From Isoetes taiwanensis (Eukaryota; Streptophyta; Lycopodiopsida; Isoetales; Isoetaceae): a stretch of 64,000 bases of DNA. Location: contig JAJEKV010000012.1 in NCBI GenBank assembly GCA_021234155.1, positions 9,392,448 to 9,456,447 of the forward strand, in the 5' to 3' direction. Positions 35,951 to 48,480 of the stretch are shown here, in pieces. The first letter of the stretch is position 1; every line of letters begins with the position of its first letter. A program made the position numbers and the translations under genes. The notes beneath the pieces are model-generated. The model was given only the letters and a program-made list of their open reading frames with translations, made no database searches and was not told the origin of the DNA.

Positions 35951-36030
35951 AGGGAGGGAGGGAGGGAGGGAGGGAGGGAGGGAGGGGGGGGGGGGAGGGA
36001 GAGAGGGAGAGAGGGAGGGAGAGAGAGAGA
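35911..36030. repeat. (GA)n/(GGGA)n microsatellite
   Basis: GA units pass into GGGA units, a G-run and mixed GA/GGGA. It lies directly outside the candidate right terminal repeat of the Harbinger element. The counterpart is 58,721-58,816. Confidence 0.95.
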
Positions 36031-36081
36031 AGTTTCGGCGATAAAGCAGGGCAGAATGGAGTTGCAATAATTCCCCCAACC

Positions 36082-36925
36082 CACCAAGGCTGAAACTCAA
36101 AATAGGTTTAGATCTTGCCGAGCCTGCGGATGAACGACATTGGAGCATAGTTCTAGGCTTGATTAAAAGAAGCCCACACATGCCAGATTAGGTATTGACT
36201 GCAGGTTTTCCATGCTGACATTGGGGTTGGGTCCTTAAGTGATCCCATCAAACCTCTAATGGAAACATGTGAGATCTAGGCAATTTTTACTAACATGTGC
36301 AGAAGCAGGACTACATATAGAAAATGGCCGAAATTCCCTCTTATCTCACAAATGGATTGAGAGAACCACTGCAAGATTGTGGAGTAAGTGATCAACCATC
36401 TAAAAATATTTATGGCAATTTTTCGGCGTTAAAAAAAAATATTATGGTAGAATATACCAAAAATTGCACTTTTAATATTTTTTCCAGTAGTCTGAAATAC
36501 AAGGCGACACTTTACTGGTTAAGGACATCATTGAGCCCTAAAGAGAGACATGGAATTAAAATACAAGAAAATCTTATATCCTTATATACTGCAAAAGCTT
36601 TGCTTTAGCTCTTATGCCAAATCTCAATCGTCGAAACCTCATACATTCATATATGTGCGACCAGATAGAATATCGGCAGCATATGCTAAAGCCACACCTT
36701 CCAACCAGGCTTTGAAATCCCCAATAGCTCTAACTAGATAACTTGCCGATAAATGTCATGCTCCACCAGATTTTGAATATAAACTCAAGATTATATGCCG
36801 GATTTTGAAGGAAACTCCACAACCGGCAAATAAAAATTCGAACCAAAAAATAAGAATTGTGACTTGAAATTTAGGAGACTAGTCTTTCGATTGATGCCTC
36901 CTTTCAACCCTAGGGTTGCAAAAGA
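36082..36925 (+). repeat. Dispersed repeat R1, copy 2
   Basis: This is the fullest R1 copy next to a CHS gene. It contains the ATG frame MAEIPSYLTNGLREPLQDCG ending at GTAAGT, and the YKKILYPY segment. It runs directly into the CHS upstream region at about 36,925. Confidence 0.75.
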
Positions 36926-37049
36926 TAAAATAAGGAAGCCAATGTGGGAATCCCATTATGGAAAACGTGTTGTTTTGAGGGCGTCAAAGTCCAGGTCAAA
37001 ATTGCCCACGGAATGCTGGGTGCGCAGAAAGCACATGCATTTTTCAGAC

Positions 37050-37056
37050 TATAAAA
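37050..37056 (+). promoter_or_regulatory. TATA box of the CHS-like gene
   Basis: TATAAAA lies 118 bases before the ATG, giving a leader of about 85-90 bases. ACGTG (36,965 region, GAAAACGTGTTG) upstream is a G-box-like core. Both motifs are kept in the upstream regions of the two CHS pseudogenes. Confidence 0.6.
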
Positions 37057-37173
37057 CAGGGGCCGTTCTTTCGAAGCAGCAAGCCCGCCTAACTTCTCTT
37101 CTCATTTGTAAGAAGCTCGCAAAGCTACACCCTCATCTCCTTTCTAAGCAGCTAAAAATCTTAGCAGCTAAGC

Positions 37174-38417
37174 ATGGCATTTTTCCAGATTGAAAAGCCT
37201 GATGGGCCTGCCTGTGTCCTTGCTATTGCAACCGAAAATCCTCCCTTCTTTGTTGATCAGAAGGATTATGCAGAATTTTTGTTTGATGCCTGCAACATGA
37301 ATGATAAAGTAGATCTCAAGAGGAAGTTCGCACGCATCTGTAAGCATACAAAACACCATTTCTGATTTCTAAATTGCAAAAATAGGTATTTCTCTGATTA
37401 AATTTATGTTTTGTTTTATGATCAGGCGAGAAGTCTGGAATCAACAGGCGCCACTATTACATGACCAAGGAGATACTCCAAGCAAATCCCAACATCACCA
37501 CATATGGAGCACCATCTTTGAATGTAAGGTTAGACATGCTCATTGATGAAATTCCGAAACTTGGTGCACTGGCTGCAGAGAAGGCCATAGCAGAATGGGG
37601 GCAGCCAAGGTCTAAAATTACTCATGTTGTTATGACCACCATAAGTGGAGTGGACATGCCAGGCGCGGATTACAAGCTCGCAAAAATTCTTGGCCTCAAC
37701 CCTGATGTGAAGAGAATTATGCTCTACCAACAGGGCTGCTTTGCAGGAGGCACTGTTATGAGGGTTGCAAAAGATGTGGCTGAAAATAACAAAGGATCAA
37801 GAGTTCTTGTTGTGTGCAGTGAAATTACTGCATCTACATTTGAAGCCCCTTCTGAAGCTCATTTTGATGGCCTTGTTGGTTCTGCTCTCTTTGGAGATGG
37901 CTCTGCAGCACTTATTGCTGGTGCAGATCCTCAAGAGTATGAAAAGCCTGTTTTTGAGCTTGCCTGGGCAGGAGAATCTGTTCTTCCAGACAGTGATGGT
38001 GCAATTGAGGGTATCCTTCGCGAAGCCGGCCTTGTGTTTAGACTAGAGAGAGATGTGCCCTATGTCATCTCCAACAACATTGAGAGGGCTTTGGTTAAAG
38101 GAAGAGAAGCTGTTGGATCACCTGATCTTAATGACATGTTTTGGGTAGTTCATCCTGGTGGCCCTCTCATTCTTGACAAGATGGAGGCGGCCCTCGGCTT
38201 GAACAAGGAGAAGCTCCAAGCTACTAGGGAGATCATGGGTGATGTTGGTAACATGTCTAGTGCTTCTGTGATTTTTGTGCTAAACCAAATGAGAAACAGG
38301 TCTAAGAAGATGAGCATGAAGACCACAGGAGAAGGGTGCCATTATGGTTTCCTCCTTGGCTTTGGACCTGGTCTTACTGTGGAGACAATTGTGTTGAGGA
38401 GTCTGCCCCTTTGTTAG
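37174..38417 (+). CDS. Type III polyketide synthase, chalcone synthase-like, intact
   Basis: Exon 1 is 37,174-37,339 and exon 2 is 37,426-38,417. The 86-nt intron (GTAAGC...GATCAG) splits a Cys codon (residue 56), the conserved CHS intron position. The product has 385 residues, slightly short at the N-terminus. CHS-family enzymes condense a CoA starter with malonyl-CoA in the cytosol. The catalytic triad is complete: Cys160 ([10 protein letters not shown]), His298 (VVHPGGP), Asn331 (GNMSSAS). Gatekeeper Phe211 and Phe260, Gly251 and [10 protein letters not shown] are present. Two pocket positions differ from alfalfa CHS: Ile128 for Thr132 and Ser192 for Val196, so the product may not be naringenin chalcone. 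The frame is clean, unlike the copies at 54,402 and 59,946. The family call is certain and the substrate is unknown. Confidence 0.95.
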
Positions 38418-39645
38418 AAATCCATCAAAACCATAAAAAAAGCAGCTCAAAAAGAGGAGGCTTGGAAAAACCAACTCCAGTAATCCCAAAAGAGTTAATG
38501 TTAGAACAGTATTTCAGTTTGTAGCACTCGGAATATTTATTCATTGCAGGGTACCATCACAGGCTGTAACCTAAAATAATTTTGGCCTGTGGATATACTG
38601 CCATCGTTTCCTTCTCCTTGTATATATATTGGAGATGATTCTTTAATCAGAAACAATTTATTCTTTCTTTCGCTGAATACCTTGATATCAAAAATAAATA
38701 ACAAAATCACGTGGTAGTATCAGATACTGCAAACCAAGTTTCAAACTAACAAGCTTCAGCTATCCAGAGTTGCATCTCAATATCATCAGAAGTGAAAAGG
38801 AATTGAGAGCATTGGAAACTGCGGCTTTTGTAACATTCTTTTCACAGGCATTGTTACGGAAATGATGAATCTTCTATAAGGTGACCATAGCTTGAAATAA
38901 CTTGACAGAATTGCCATGAAATTCATGCACGGCGTTATTGGATGATCACATGCTGGCCGTATTTCCTTTTGGCTCTCATGTTAATCTATGTCTACAAATT
39001 ACCACCTTTTTTTCATTTTATTCTTAATCACCTTATAGCCTGTGAAGGAGCATCCCAGAAATTAAAATGGAAACAGTAAGCAATTATGTAAGATGGTCTA
39101 AATAGTAGCACTTTAGGCAACGTCTTCAAGGCATGATATAAACAAACGTTACCACGGTAATGAGATTGTAGCATTACCAAAAGCTTATGACAAAAATTCC
39201 ACAGAACTACATACACATGTCAACAAGGCTACTTCTTACAATATTGCTCGTATATCTACCTTCTAAGCTCTATGAAATGTGCCCAATAAGCTCAGAACCA
39301 TGAATATGTCACCTACAAAAGCCACTTATGGTCATAAGGTCTTCATTAAACGCAGAATATATTAATGTACTCCATGCCACCACATCTTGACATGGCACTG
39401 GGTACATTCAAGAGGCATACAGTGTCTCTTGAATGTCCTCAGATTTAGCATACATACTACTTCCAATGATGTGTCCATGGATGTTTCTGCAAGCCATTAA
39501 AATATTGAAGACATGACCTTGCTAGGCATGTGCAGGTCTTTTACATTTTGAAAACATACAAATCATTGCTCCCTAACATTTTGGCAGGGTATCTTACCCA
39601 AAATGCTTCGTCCAAGTGGCACATATATCATTAAGTATAAAACTC
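38418..39645. other. CHS 3' region and intergenic
   Basis: The first 45 bases are shared with the right-hand copy, then the match stops at 38,462. AAAAATAAATAAC near 38,690 could serve polyadenylation. Nothing else is recognised. Confidence 0.35.
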
Positions 39646-41100
<1,455 letters not shown>

Positions 41101-42245
41101 CAGACGAAAGATTTCACCTTGTCAATTAAGCTGCAGTTGTATGAGCATTGAAATTCCCACTAAAATAACATGGCACAATGCTATGCATGGTAAGCAATTG
41201 TGGATGAGAATGGTTTCGACTTCATTTTGAAGGCCTTCCAAGATGATAGTGTATCAAATATTTATAGCAACAGTGCTTTGATTTTTGCATGTAGGATCTT
41301 TTTATGTCTTTGAACAACAAATCCGAAAAAAAAAAATCAGCTACTCAAGTCTCCACATTTGGTTGTTGGAGTGCTAAAGAAGGGTGTATTTTATAGAAAC
41401 TAATTGCTTCATAACCTCCAACTGATTTGGTATTGTTGAAGATGTTGAATAGATTGCCGTTGTTGAGGTCTACTTTATAGTGCTTATGGGGTTGAACTGA
41501 TCGTTAATGTACTTGTCATTATTAGATAGGAGTTACATTGGATTGGTTTAACTCGGCAATGCATAGTTGCAGCGGTTCCCTAATATTTTAACTGGTATAG
41601 CCTTACTAGTCATTTAATAGGCCGAGATTTTTAATAGTATAATTAAACATGAGTTGAACTTGACGTAGGTAGTAGCTTAACCTGACTACGATTGCTAGTG
41701 ATTTAATAGACATAGCTCTATAGTGGTTTAATGGGGAGGGGTTGCTAGTTGTGTAAGTAGACATGGGTATAATTGTTGACTATTGTTGGTAGTAGGCAAG
41801 GGGTCATAGTGGTTAAATTGGAGATGGAATAGTTGTTGTAGTTGTTCAACTAAATCGCAATTTAGCTGGAGCATAGGTCTCCAATATTTTAGGTTGGTTA
41901 CATATGCTAAATTTGACTTTAAGTTGTGAGGGATTTCTTGCCCTATCGATAATCATAGTACCCAAAAATTGAAATTGACATATGTGCTTGAACCAGGTAA
42001 GGGTTGTCAATGGCTTAGCTGGCAAGGAATAGTAGAGGTTAAAGTGCGATTGACTTAAAGTGAATATTTGTATAGCTAAAACATGGGTACCAATTGGAGG
42101 GCAATGCATGTTTGTAGCAAAAAATAGAGGACAAATGGTGAAGTTGAATGGTTTTGGTGCCATACGTCAAAAGTTCTTAAACTTTAGTTGGAAAATATGA
42201 ATGTAGTGTACTTTGAGCTTTTAGTACCTTTCTTACTAACAAACA
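41101..42245. other. Intergenic, nothing recognised
   Basis: AT-rich sequence with degenerate TAGTGGTTTAA-type repeats (41,500-41,830). No supported gene. Confidence 0.3.
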
Positions 42246-42399
42246 TTTTTTTTTTTTTTGGAAGGACTTGAGCCTTTATTATCCAGAGAAAGTTACAGAG
42301 TACAATGGGGACTAATAACTCAGTGGAGAGAATGTCCACCAGAGCAAAACCACCCCACTCAAATACCACATCTAAACAATATGAAGAGCAAGCAAAAAC

Positions 42400-45300
42400 T
42401 CATAAGTAAGTATGAATTTGAAGATAGTGCTCCCAAATACGGCTTTCCACCTCATTAGCAATTGATGAGCACCTGAATGCTTTGACAATTCGTTGTTGGG
42501 CATCAAGAAGGACCTGTGCATCTGAACAAGCAAGACCTTTGAATATGAGAAGATTCCTTCTTTTCCAAATGGACCAGATGATCCATGCAGAAGCCAAATG
42601 AAACGCCCTTTTTGCCAAATTATCCCAACTACTTGGATAAACTGCTAATAACACCTGCTGGCTATTCAAATTGCAATGAAAGAGGCCTTGAAGCCACAAC
42701 CAAGCATGTCTGACATGTCTACATAGGAAGAAGCAATGCTCAATTGTCTCGTCCCTCTGTGCACATAAGGGACAAAGTGCAGACACCTCTGGACGAAATA
42801 TGTGCACCAGAATATTAACGCGCAGACAACGATGAGTGACTTGCCACCATAAAACAGATAGTTTGGGATGGAGTAGTTTATCCCATACCCATTTCCATAC
42901 TACTTTCTGCCGATCCCTGGGAATGACCAAAGGCCACTTGGATGAAGGAGGCAAGACGTCAGCATCAAGCAAGACCTTGTACATGGAATTCACCAACTTA
43001 TCTGCTTTGACATGCTCATGAACTACCCACGGCTGGGGGTCATCCACTTGTGCTATTGGAGGAAGAATTGAAGACACCTTCTGCCAAATAGCTCGATCCC
43101 ACCTTAAAAGGAGGAACTTAGCTCTAAACCCCTCCCATGTCAGCAGCTGCCTTTATTATACCAATCAGATATCATACGCGCACCTACTGCTCTCCATCGA
43201 CGATGCGTCAATGGATGGACTGAAGCAACCAGAGGACCACCATCCAATGGAATCCACCAACAACTTGCAGTCATGCTAGTGTGCGCAAGATGGTGAAAAT
43301 GAAACAGAGATTGTACAACCCATGCAACTAGCAATCCTCTAAGAAATGGGGATGCATTAGGGTATGCCGTCAGTGGATAGAACAGAGCCCAGGAGAAAAG
43401 TGGCCTAAGAGACCGAGACCCAAAAGAAATGCACATTTGCAAAGACTGATAAACAAGGCGGGAACCCGGGGACTCATTCACATTATTCAAAATTCTCTAA
43501 ATGAATTTAGAAACCATCACCTTGCTCTGCAAAAGAAAATTGATCATTCCAAGGCCGCCAAAATGCTTTGGCAACATGCACTTTTTCCAACTGACTTTGA
43601 CAGCAGCACCCTCCTCTGTTCCCCCCCAGATGAAGTTCCTGACGACCCTGACGAGAAGTTGTATCTTTGACTATGGAGCCAACATGAACGACCATATACA
43701 CATGGGTGCTGCTTAAAATTGACTTAGCCACAACAATTCGTCCTGCCATGGAAAGCTTCACTGTGGACCACCAAAAAAGGTGCTTTTCCAAGCCCTTAAT
43801 CACTGTCTCCCACACATCTCCTGATGAGATATGAACACCTACAGGGATACCGAGAAGTTTGGTTGCTTTACCATGGGGAAGGATCTTTCATGGAAAGGTA
43901 GCTACACATGGTGGAACTGGAGAGTCCAATGCCCATAGTGCTGTACACTTCTGCCAACCCACAAAAATACCAGATGCTAAGGAAAAGGAATCCAACAAGG
44001 AAATGGCATTCTGCAAATTTTGCTCATCTGCCCTCAGAAAAAGGAAAGTGTCATCCGCATATTGATTACAAATCTCCTGCGACCCATTGTTCATAGGAAG
44101 TCCATGCAAGATTCCCTCTTGTGCGGCAAGAGAGAAGACCTGGGCAAGGACCTCAGCCACAACTGTAAATAACAATGGAGCTAAAGGGCAGCCCTGGCAG
44201 ATGCCACGACCCACCTGAAAGAATGCTGAGGGTTCCCCTTGGAAGAGAATAGAAGAGCGAGTAGAATAATGAAGCCTCATGACATCAGCTGTGAATTGTG
44301 CACCAAAACCAAAGCGTAAAAGACATTTCTCTAAGAAGGCCCAGTCAACACTGTCATATGCTTTTGCAAAGTCCAGCTTCAAATATACAATTTCATGGCC
44401 CTGAAGTCGAGCCCAGTAAATACCTTCATAGGCAGCAACTACATTGTTTAATATGCATCGTCGTGGCAGAAATCCTGACTGTGTAGAGGATATGGAATCA
44501 GCAAGAATATCCCGAAGCTTTTGTGCATAAGCTTTGGAAAAAATCTTGTACACGGAAGATAGTACGGTGATATGGCTCCAGTCAGAAATTGTTGAAGGTT
44601 CCTTACACTTAGGAATAAGAGAAATGCAGCCCAAGTTGAGAATTTTGTCTAGACGCCTTTGCCTCTTGAAATCCTGAAACGCGTCGTACACATCGTCGCC
44701 AACACAATCCCATAACTCCTGAAAGAACTCCACAGGAATACCATCAATTCCAGGACACTTGAGAATTTTGTCTAGACGCCTTTGCCCCTTGAAATCCTGA
44801 AACGCGTCGTACACATCGTCGCCAACACAATCCCATAACTCCTGAAAGAACTCCACAGGAATACCATCAATTCCAGGACACTTTCCTTTCTTCAAAAGGA
44901 AGGTAGCATCTGCTAAATCATTCACCGTAATCTCTGCTTCTAGAGTAGCTCTTTGTTCCTCAGATATAATAGGATGTATCTTTGCCAGTAATGCCTCCTG
45001 AAAATCTGATTGGAAGGGAAGACGACGAGAAGCAAAAAAAGAAGAAAAGTGGCCATGCAGAAAGAACTTAAGTTGCGGAGGATCAGAGATGAGAGGCCCA
45101 TCTTGAACTTGGAGAGACACCATCGCAGAAGCTTGTCTCCAAATTTTTGCAGCTCTAAAAAAGAAGCATGTGCAACGATCCCCCTCTTTGAACCATTGCA
45201 GGCCCGCTTTAACTCGAGCGTGATGAACTTGCTCAGCTTCCATCTGTCTAATGCTGGCCAAAATCTGCTTCTCCTGCTGGGCATCTGATGGTATAACAAA

Positions 45301-45990
45301 CCCGCAAGCTACTAATTGTTGGTACAGAGCAATCAAAATCCCTCGATTAGTAGCAACTCGCTGACGACCCCAATTCTTAGCAAAGGACTTCACGGCAGCT
45401 AGAGCATCAACAATCCCAGCCATTCCTTTCCTTCTCGCAAATAAAAAGGATCAGGCTTGCTTGCAACCATCTTTAAACTCCTCATCCTTCAAGTATAAAG
45501 TGTTTAACTTGAAATAAGTCTTGGTCCTGCTATGCGTCCCATCCTGAGAACAAGAGAAATACTGCGGATTGTGATCTGAAATAGAGCTGTCAAGCATGTT
45601 TTGGCGAGAAAAATTATGCAAATATGTAGCTGCCAATGCATTATAATAGCCCATGTCATGACGTGCATATGCTCTACCAGCCCCAAGCCAGCCATTGCAC
45701 CAAGTGAAGGTTCCATCGCCATCCACCTCTACCAAGCCACAGTCATGTATCAAGCGCTGCCATTATTCACGTTCAAAGCCTTGGATGACTTCTGATCCTC
45801 TGCCGCACCGATCAACTTCCCACTCCACCATATTGAAGTCAACCACCAGCAACCATGCAACATGAGCCCCCCAGTCGAACTAGTTTGGATCTCAAAGCAG
45901 CCCAGAGTGCACCTCTCTGATGAGATCTATTGTGCGCATACACATTCACTAGCCCCCACTCTTGTCCCTTATCAAACCACTTGATAATGA
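42400..45990 (-). pseudogene. LINE-C ORF2: endonuclease, reverse transcriptase, zinc-binding domain
   Basis: On the minus strand the endonuclease remnant (45,990-45,450) has WGLVNVYAHN, a changed VVDFN for GDFN, and SISDHNPQYF. The 511-codon RT frame (45,423-43,888) shows KGKCPGIDGIPVEFFQELW, AYAQKLRDILADSISSTQSG, LKLDFAKAYDSVDWAFLEKC, GCPLAPLLF and QYADDTFLFL, so both polymerase Asp motifs remain. The zf-RVT domain lies at 43,077-42,400 (CPLCAQRDETIEHCFFLC), followed by WIIWSIWKRRN. A duplication of 41 residues and later frameshifts make activity unlikely. Confidence 0.93.
44638..44883 (-). repeat. 123-bp in-frame tandem duplication in LINE-C RT
   Basis: Units 44,638-44,760 and 44,761-44,883 differ at one or two bases. 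They repeat the 41 residues from KCPGIDGIPVEF to RRLDKIL. Because 123 is divisible by three the frame stays open. Confidence 0.95.
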
Positions 45991-46018
45991 TCCAGCGACC
46001 AAATCTATACATTCAATA

Positions 46019-46152
46019 TACATTTCTTAGTTTTGCTTGCATAATCCCCTGATAAAGTAGGAGCTAATGTACAACCACTTGAGAGTACATTTCTTAGTTT
46101 TGCTTGCATAATCCCCTGATAAAGTAGGAGCTAATGTACAACCACTTGAGAG
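46019..46152. repeat. 67-bp tandem duplication beside LINE-C
   Basis: Units 46,019-46,085 and 46,086-46,152 start TACATTTCTTAG and end CACTTGAGAG, and appear identical. The right-hand copy at 61,536 has a single unit. It abuts the 5' end of LINE-C and may be an extended target duplication or a repair product. Confidence 0.9.
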
Positions 46153-46875
46153 ATTGCGTAATGTTTTCATGGTTACAATCAATGCAAAAATGACAATTAA
46201 GGATCAGACATTTCTAATAGTTCAAAGCATAGGAATATTTAGAAATTAAATGTAGAAACATGCTGCATAAAGATAAGAACTATTGTAGTATCATATCCAT
46301 CTATTCATATCCTTGTTCTTCTATAATTCGCATATGCCAGACAAGGTATTTAAACAAATTGCTCCTTGAAATAGGTATTGCACAATCATACGCGTTTATT
46401 TCGATCAGGCAAAAGTAGATACTAATCGTTACAGATCACACCTATGATCCAAACCTTTTAAATCTCAGAAGCCATATTACAGGTCTTCTTAAAATATAAC
46501 AAGGATTACAATCCTAAAACCATCTGAAAGTGAGATGTTAGCCAGTCCATCAAAACTAGCTTAAGAATCCTTTGTCAGAAGTCACACCAATAACTTCTGA
46601 AATCAAACTTCAGTTCACCAAAACTAGAGAAGGATCCATCCAGAGAACCAATCTATGGTTCACCGTGGGTCAATTGATGCTAAGAACTGATAATTTATAG
46701 CAAAGAAGTAGGCAATAGCAAATTACCAAACATTGTTCTTTCATCCAAGTAAGAGAATAAGAATAGGTTTCTCAAGGGATCAGAATAGGTTCGTTGATTA
46801 TCAGACGAAAGCTATAGGTTGTGAATTAGCGGGTGTTCTTGGGCTCCTTGGACACGGAAGCCTTATGTTATTAAT
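46153..46875. other. Duplicated non-coding sequence
   Basis: Shared with about 61,600-62,335. No gene is recognised. Confidence 0.4.
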
Positions 46876-47160
46876 TTGATGCAGTTCAGATTGAAGATTG
46901 ATGCTGATGGCCTGCCGAATCCTGCTGGGAGGTTGCTATATGGAGTTCTTGAAGATCCGTTGTTGTCCGCCCATGTTCTAAGTTGGTCCGCCCTCCTTCA
47001 AAAAGTGGCCGCTCCTCCTTTTTGGGTTGCCCGTAGAGGGCAACCTTTGAATGATGGGGGAGTGGCTTATAGAGGTCCCAGATGTTAGAATAAGTTAGAA
47101 TATTCCTCATGGAGGGTTGTGGACTTTTTGGCTTCCAGTGAGAGTTAACGGCGGTTAGAC
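46876..47160 (+). pseudogene. Unrecognised coding-like fragment
   Basis: A 70-codon frame (MMQFRLKIDADGLPNPAG...) aligns with the frame at 62,353-62,598, which keeps VRGQPLNDGEWLYRRSRDV and NKLEYSSWRWLWTFWLPK. The two differ by frameshifts, which suggests that a longer coding sequence once existed. I do not recognise it. Confidence 0.3.
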
Positions 47161-47352
47161 GGTGTGGATTTTGTAGGAGCCGGACGGAAGGTGGTGATGC
47201 AATCTCTGTTTTGTTTGGATTGCCTGTATGTGCGAGGGGTAGAGGTCCGGCGCTGAAGGCAACGAAGCCTTGATCTGCTTCATGGTATCTTCCTCGTCTC
47301 TTGCTTAAGGTTTTTAGGGGTATTCAACTCTGGCAAAGATTCATCGCTTCCT

Positions 47353-47574
47353 TTAGTTCTTTCGGTTCTTGCAAAGCCCATCTATAAGGGAATCGAATGA
47401 GATTACGTCTGGCAAGCACCCGCTTTGAATCATTTCATCTAGAAGACCAAGAGCTACATTCACTCTGTTCCTTTGCAAAGACCACTTATGAGAGAATTCT
47501 ATGCCATAACATTTGGTATACATCTTCTTCCAATCATCTCCTATAGCAGGTCGAGTGCACTGCTCATGCCACAT
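47353..47574 (-). pseudogene. Pentatricopeptide repeat (PPR) fragment
   Basis: The minus-strand frame contains one good PPR motif: NVALGLLDEMIQSGCLPDVI followed by SFDSLIDGLCKNRK. PPR proteins are organelle RNA-binding factors. Only one to one and a half repeats remain, with no start or targeting sequence, so this is a gene fragment. A decayed copy is at about 62,805-62,940. Confidence 0.7.
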
Positions 47575-48172
47575 GTCTTACAGAAGCCACCTATAAGTAT
47601 GGTATATGCATAAACACCAGGTGTATATTGTTTCTGAATCATTTTTTTTTTTTTATTATTATTATCATTTCCTTAACGACTTTGGGTGCAAGTTCATAAC
47701 TTGGGTGATAAATTATATCTTTGTTTCCATTAGTCTTGCTAGGTTTTGCAGGAATGGGCACTGAGGCCCTAGTAGGAATATTTTGTTAATGATATAAGTG
47801 GTAATGCGGATGGACATGAGAATAACTTGTAGACTATTTCTTGTTGTGGAATGGTCTATAACAAAAGTTCTATACGTATGGTTATAGAAACACAAGTCCT
47901 CATGCTAATGTGATAGGGTTTAACTCTTAAGATGGTAGCTGAATATCGAACAATGGTAATGAGTCCCGTACGAAGGATTTTTATTTAGATAGCATAATAC
48001 TTAAAAACAATTTTAATATTGCCCAGATAGCCAATAGTTATTGACTTACCTCGATATGCCCAAAAATTTATTTCAGACGGGTATTGAGCAGAGCGCCCCG
48101 GCTTGACCTTTAGGATCTTGCTAAGACCTGCTACTATATCTGGAAAAGATTAGAATTAATTGATCTGGGATA

Positions 48173-48480
48173 ATGGGTTTCGATTCTAATGGTGAAGATA
48201 CTTCAGGATCGGATAGTGAATGGTTAGATACAGAGACTCTAAGGCGCGAGTTGGAGGCGTATTGTGTTGAGGATAACTGGAGCATAAACAAGTGCATGGA
48301 GAATTGCAGCTACAGAGGCGGCTATGGCCAAAACAAGAATACATACAGAGATGACAGAACATGGCTCCAAAGGGGACAAAATCTTTCCAGAAAAAAAGAG
48401 ACAAGCCAGCTTTTTTTTCAGCCCAAAATGTTAATGAAGGACAAGATGTCGATGATGACCTAGAGCACAATCAGGTTGTT
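48173..48480 (+). pseudogene. Exon-like fragment of an unrecognised gene
   Basis: The frame MGFDSNGEDTSGSDSEWLD, RRELEAYCVEDNWSINKCME, YRGGYGQNKNTYRDDRTWL has varied, non-repetitive composition typical of coding sequence. An alternative frame at the end gives NEGQDVDDDLEHNQ before a GTTGTT possible donor (48,476). A degraded copy lies at 63,640-63,940. No domain is identified. Confidence 0.4.

Larger units (their letters stand above)
42246..46010 (-). mobile_element. LINE-C: L1-like non-LTR retrotransposon, 5'-truncated
   Basis: The minus-strand element has a poly(A) tail (T14 at 42,246-42,259). It covers endonuclease (partial), reverse transcriptase and a zinc-knuckle region, and stops at about 46,010 within the endonuclease. 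The right-hand duplicate has no LINE-C between the matching flanks, so it was inserted after, or lost from the other copy since, the duplication. It is better preserved than LINE-A and belongs to a different subfamily. Confidence 0.88.

Noticed and set aside
35716-36181. Pro/Ser-rich minus-strand ORFs over the GGGA repeat
   Set aside because: Repeat translation only.
42184-42369. Lys-rich minus-strand ORF near the LINE-C tail
   Set aside because: It reads across the LINE poly(A) tail and has no independent support.
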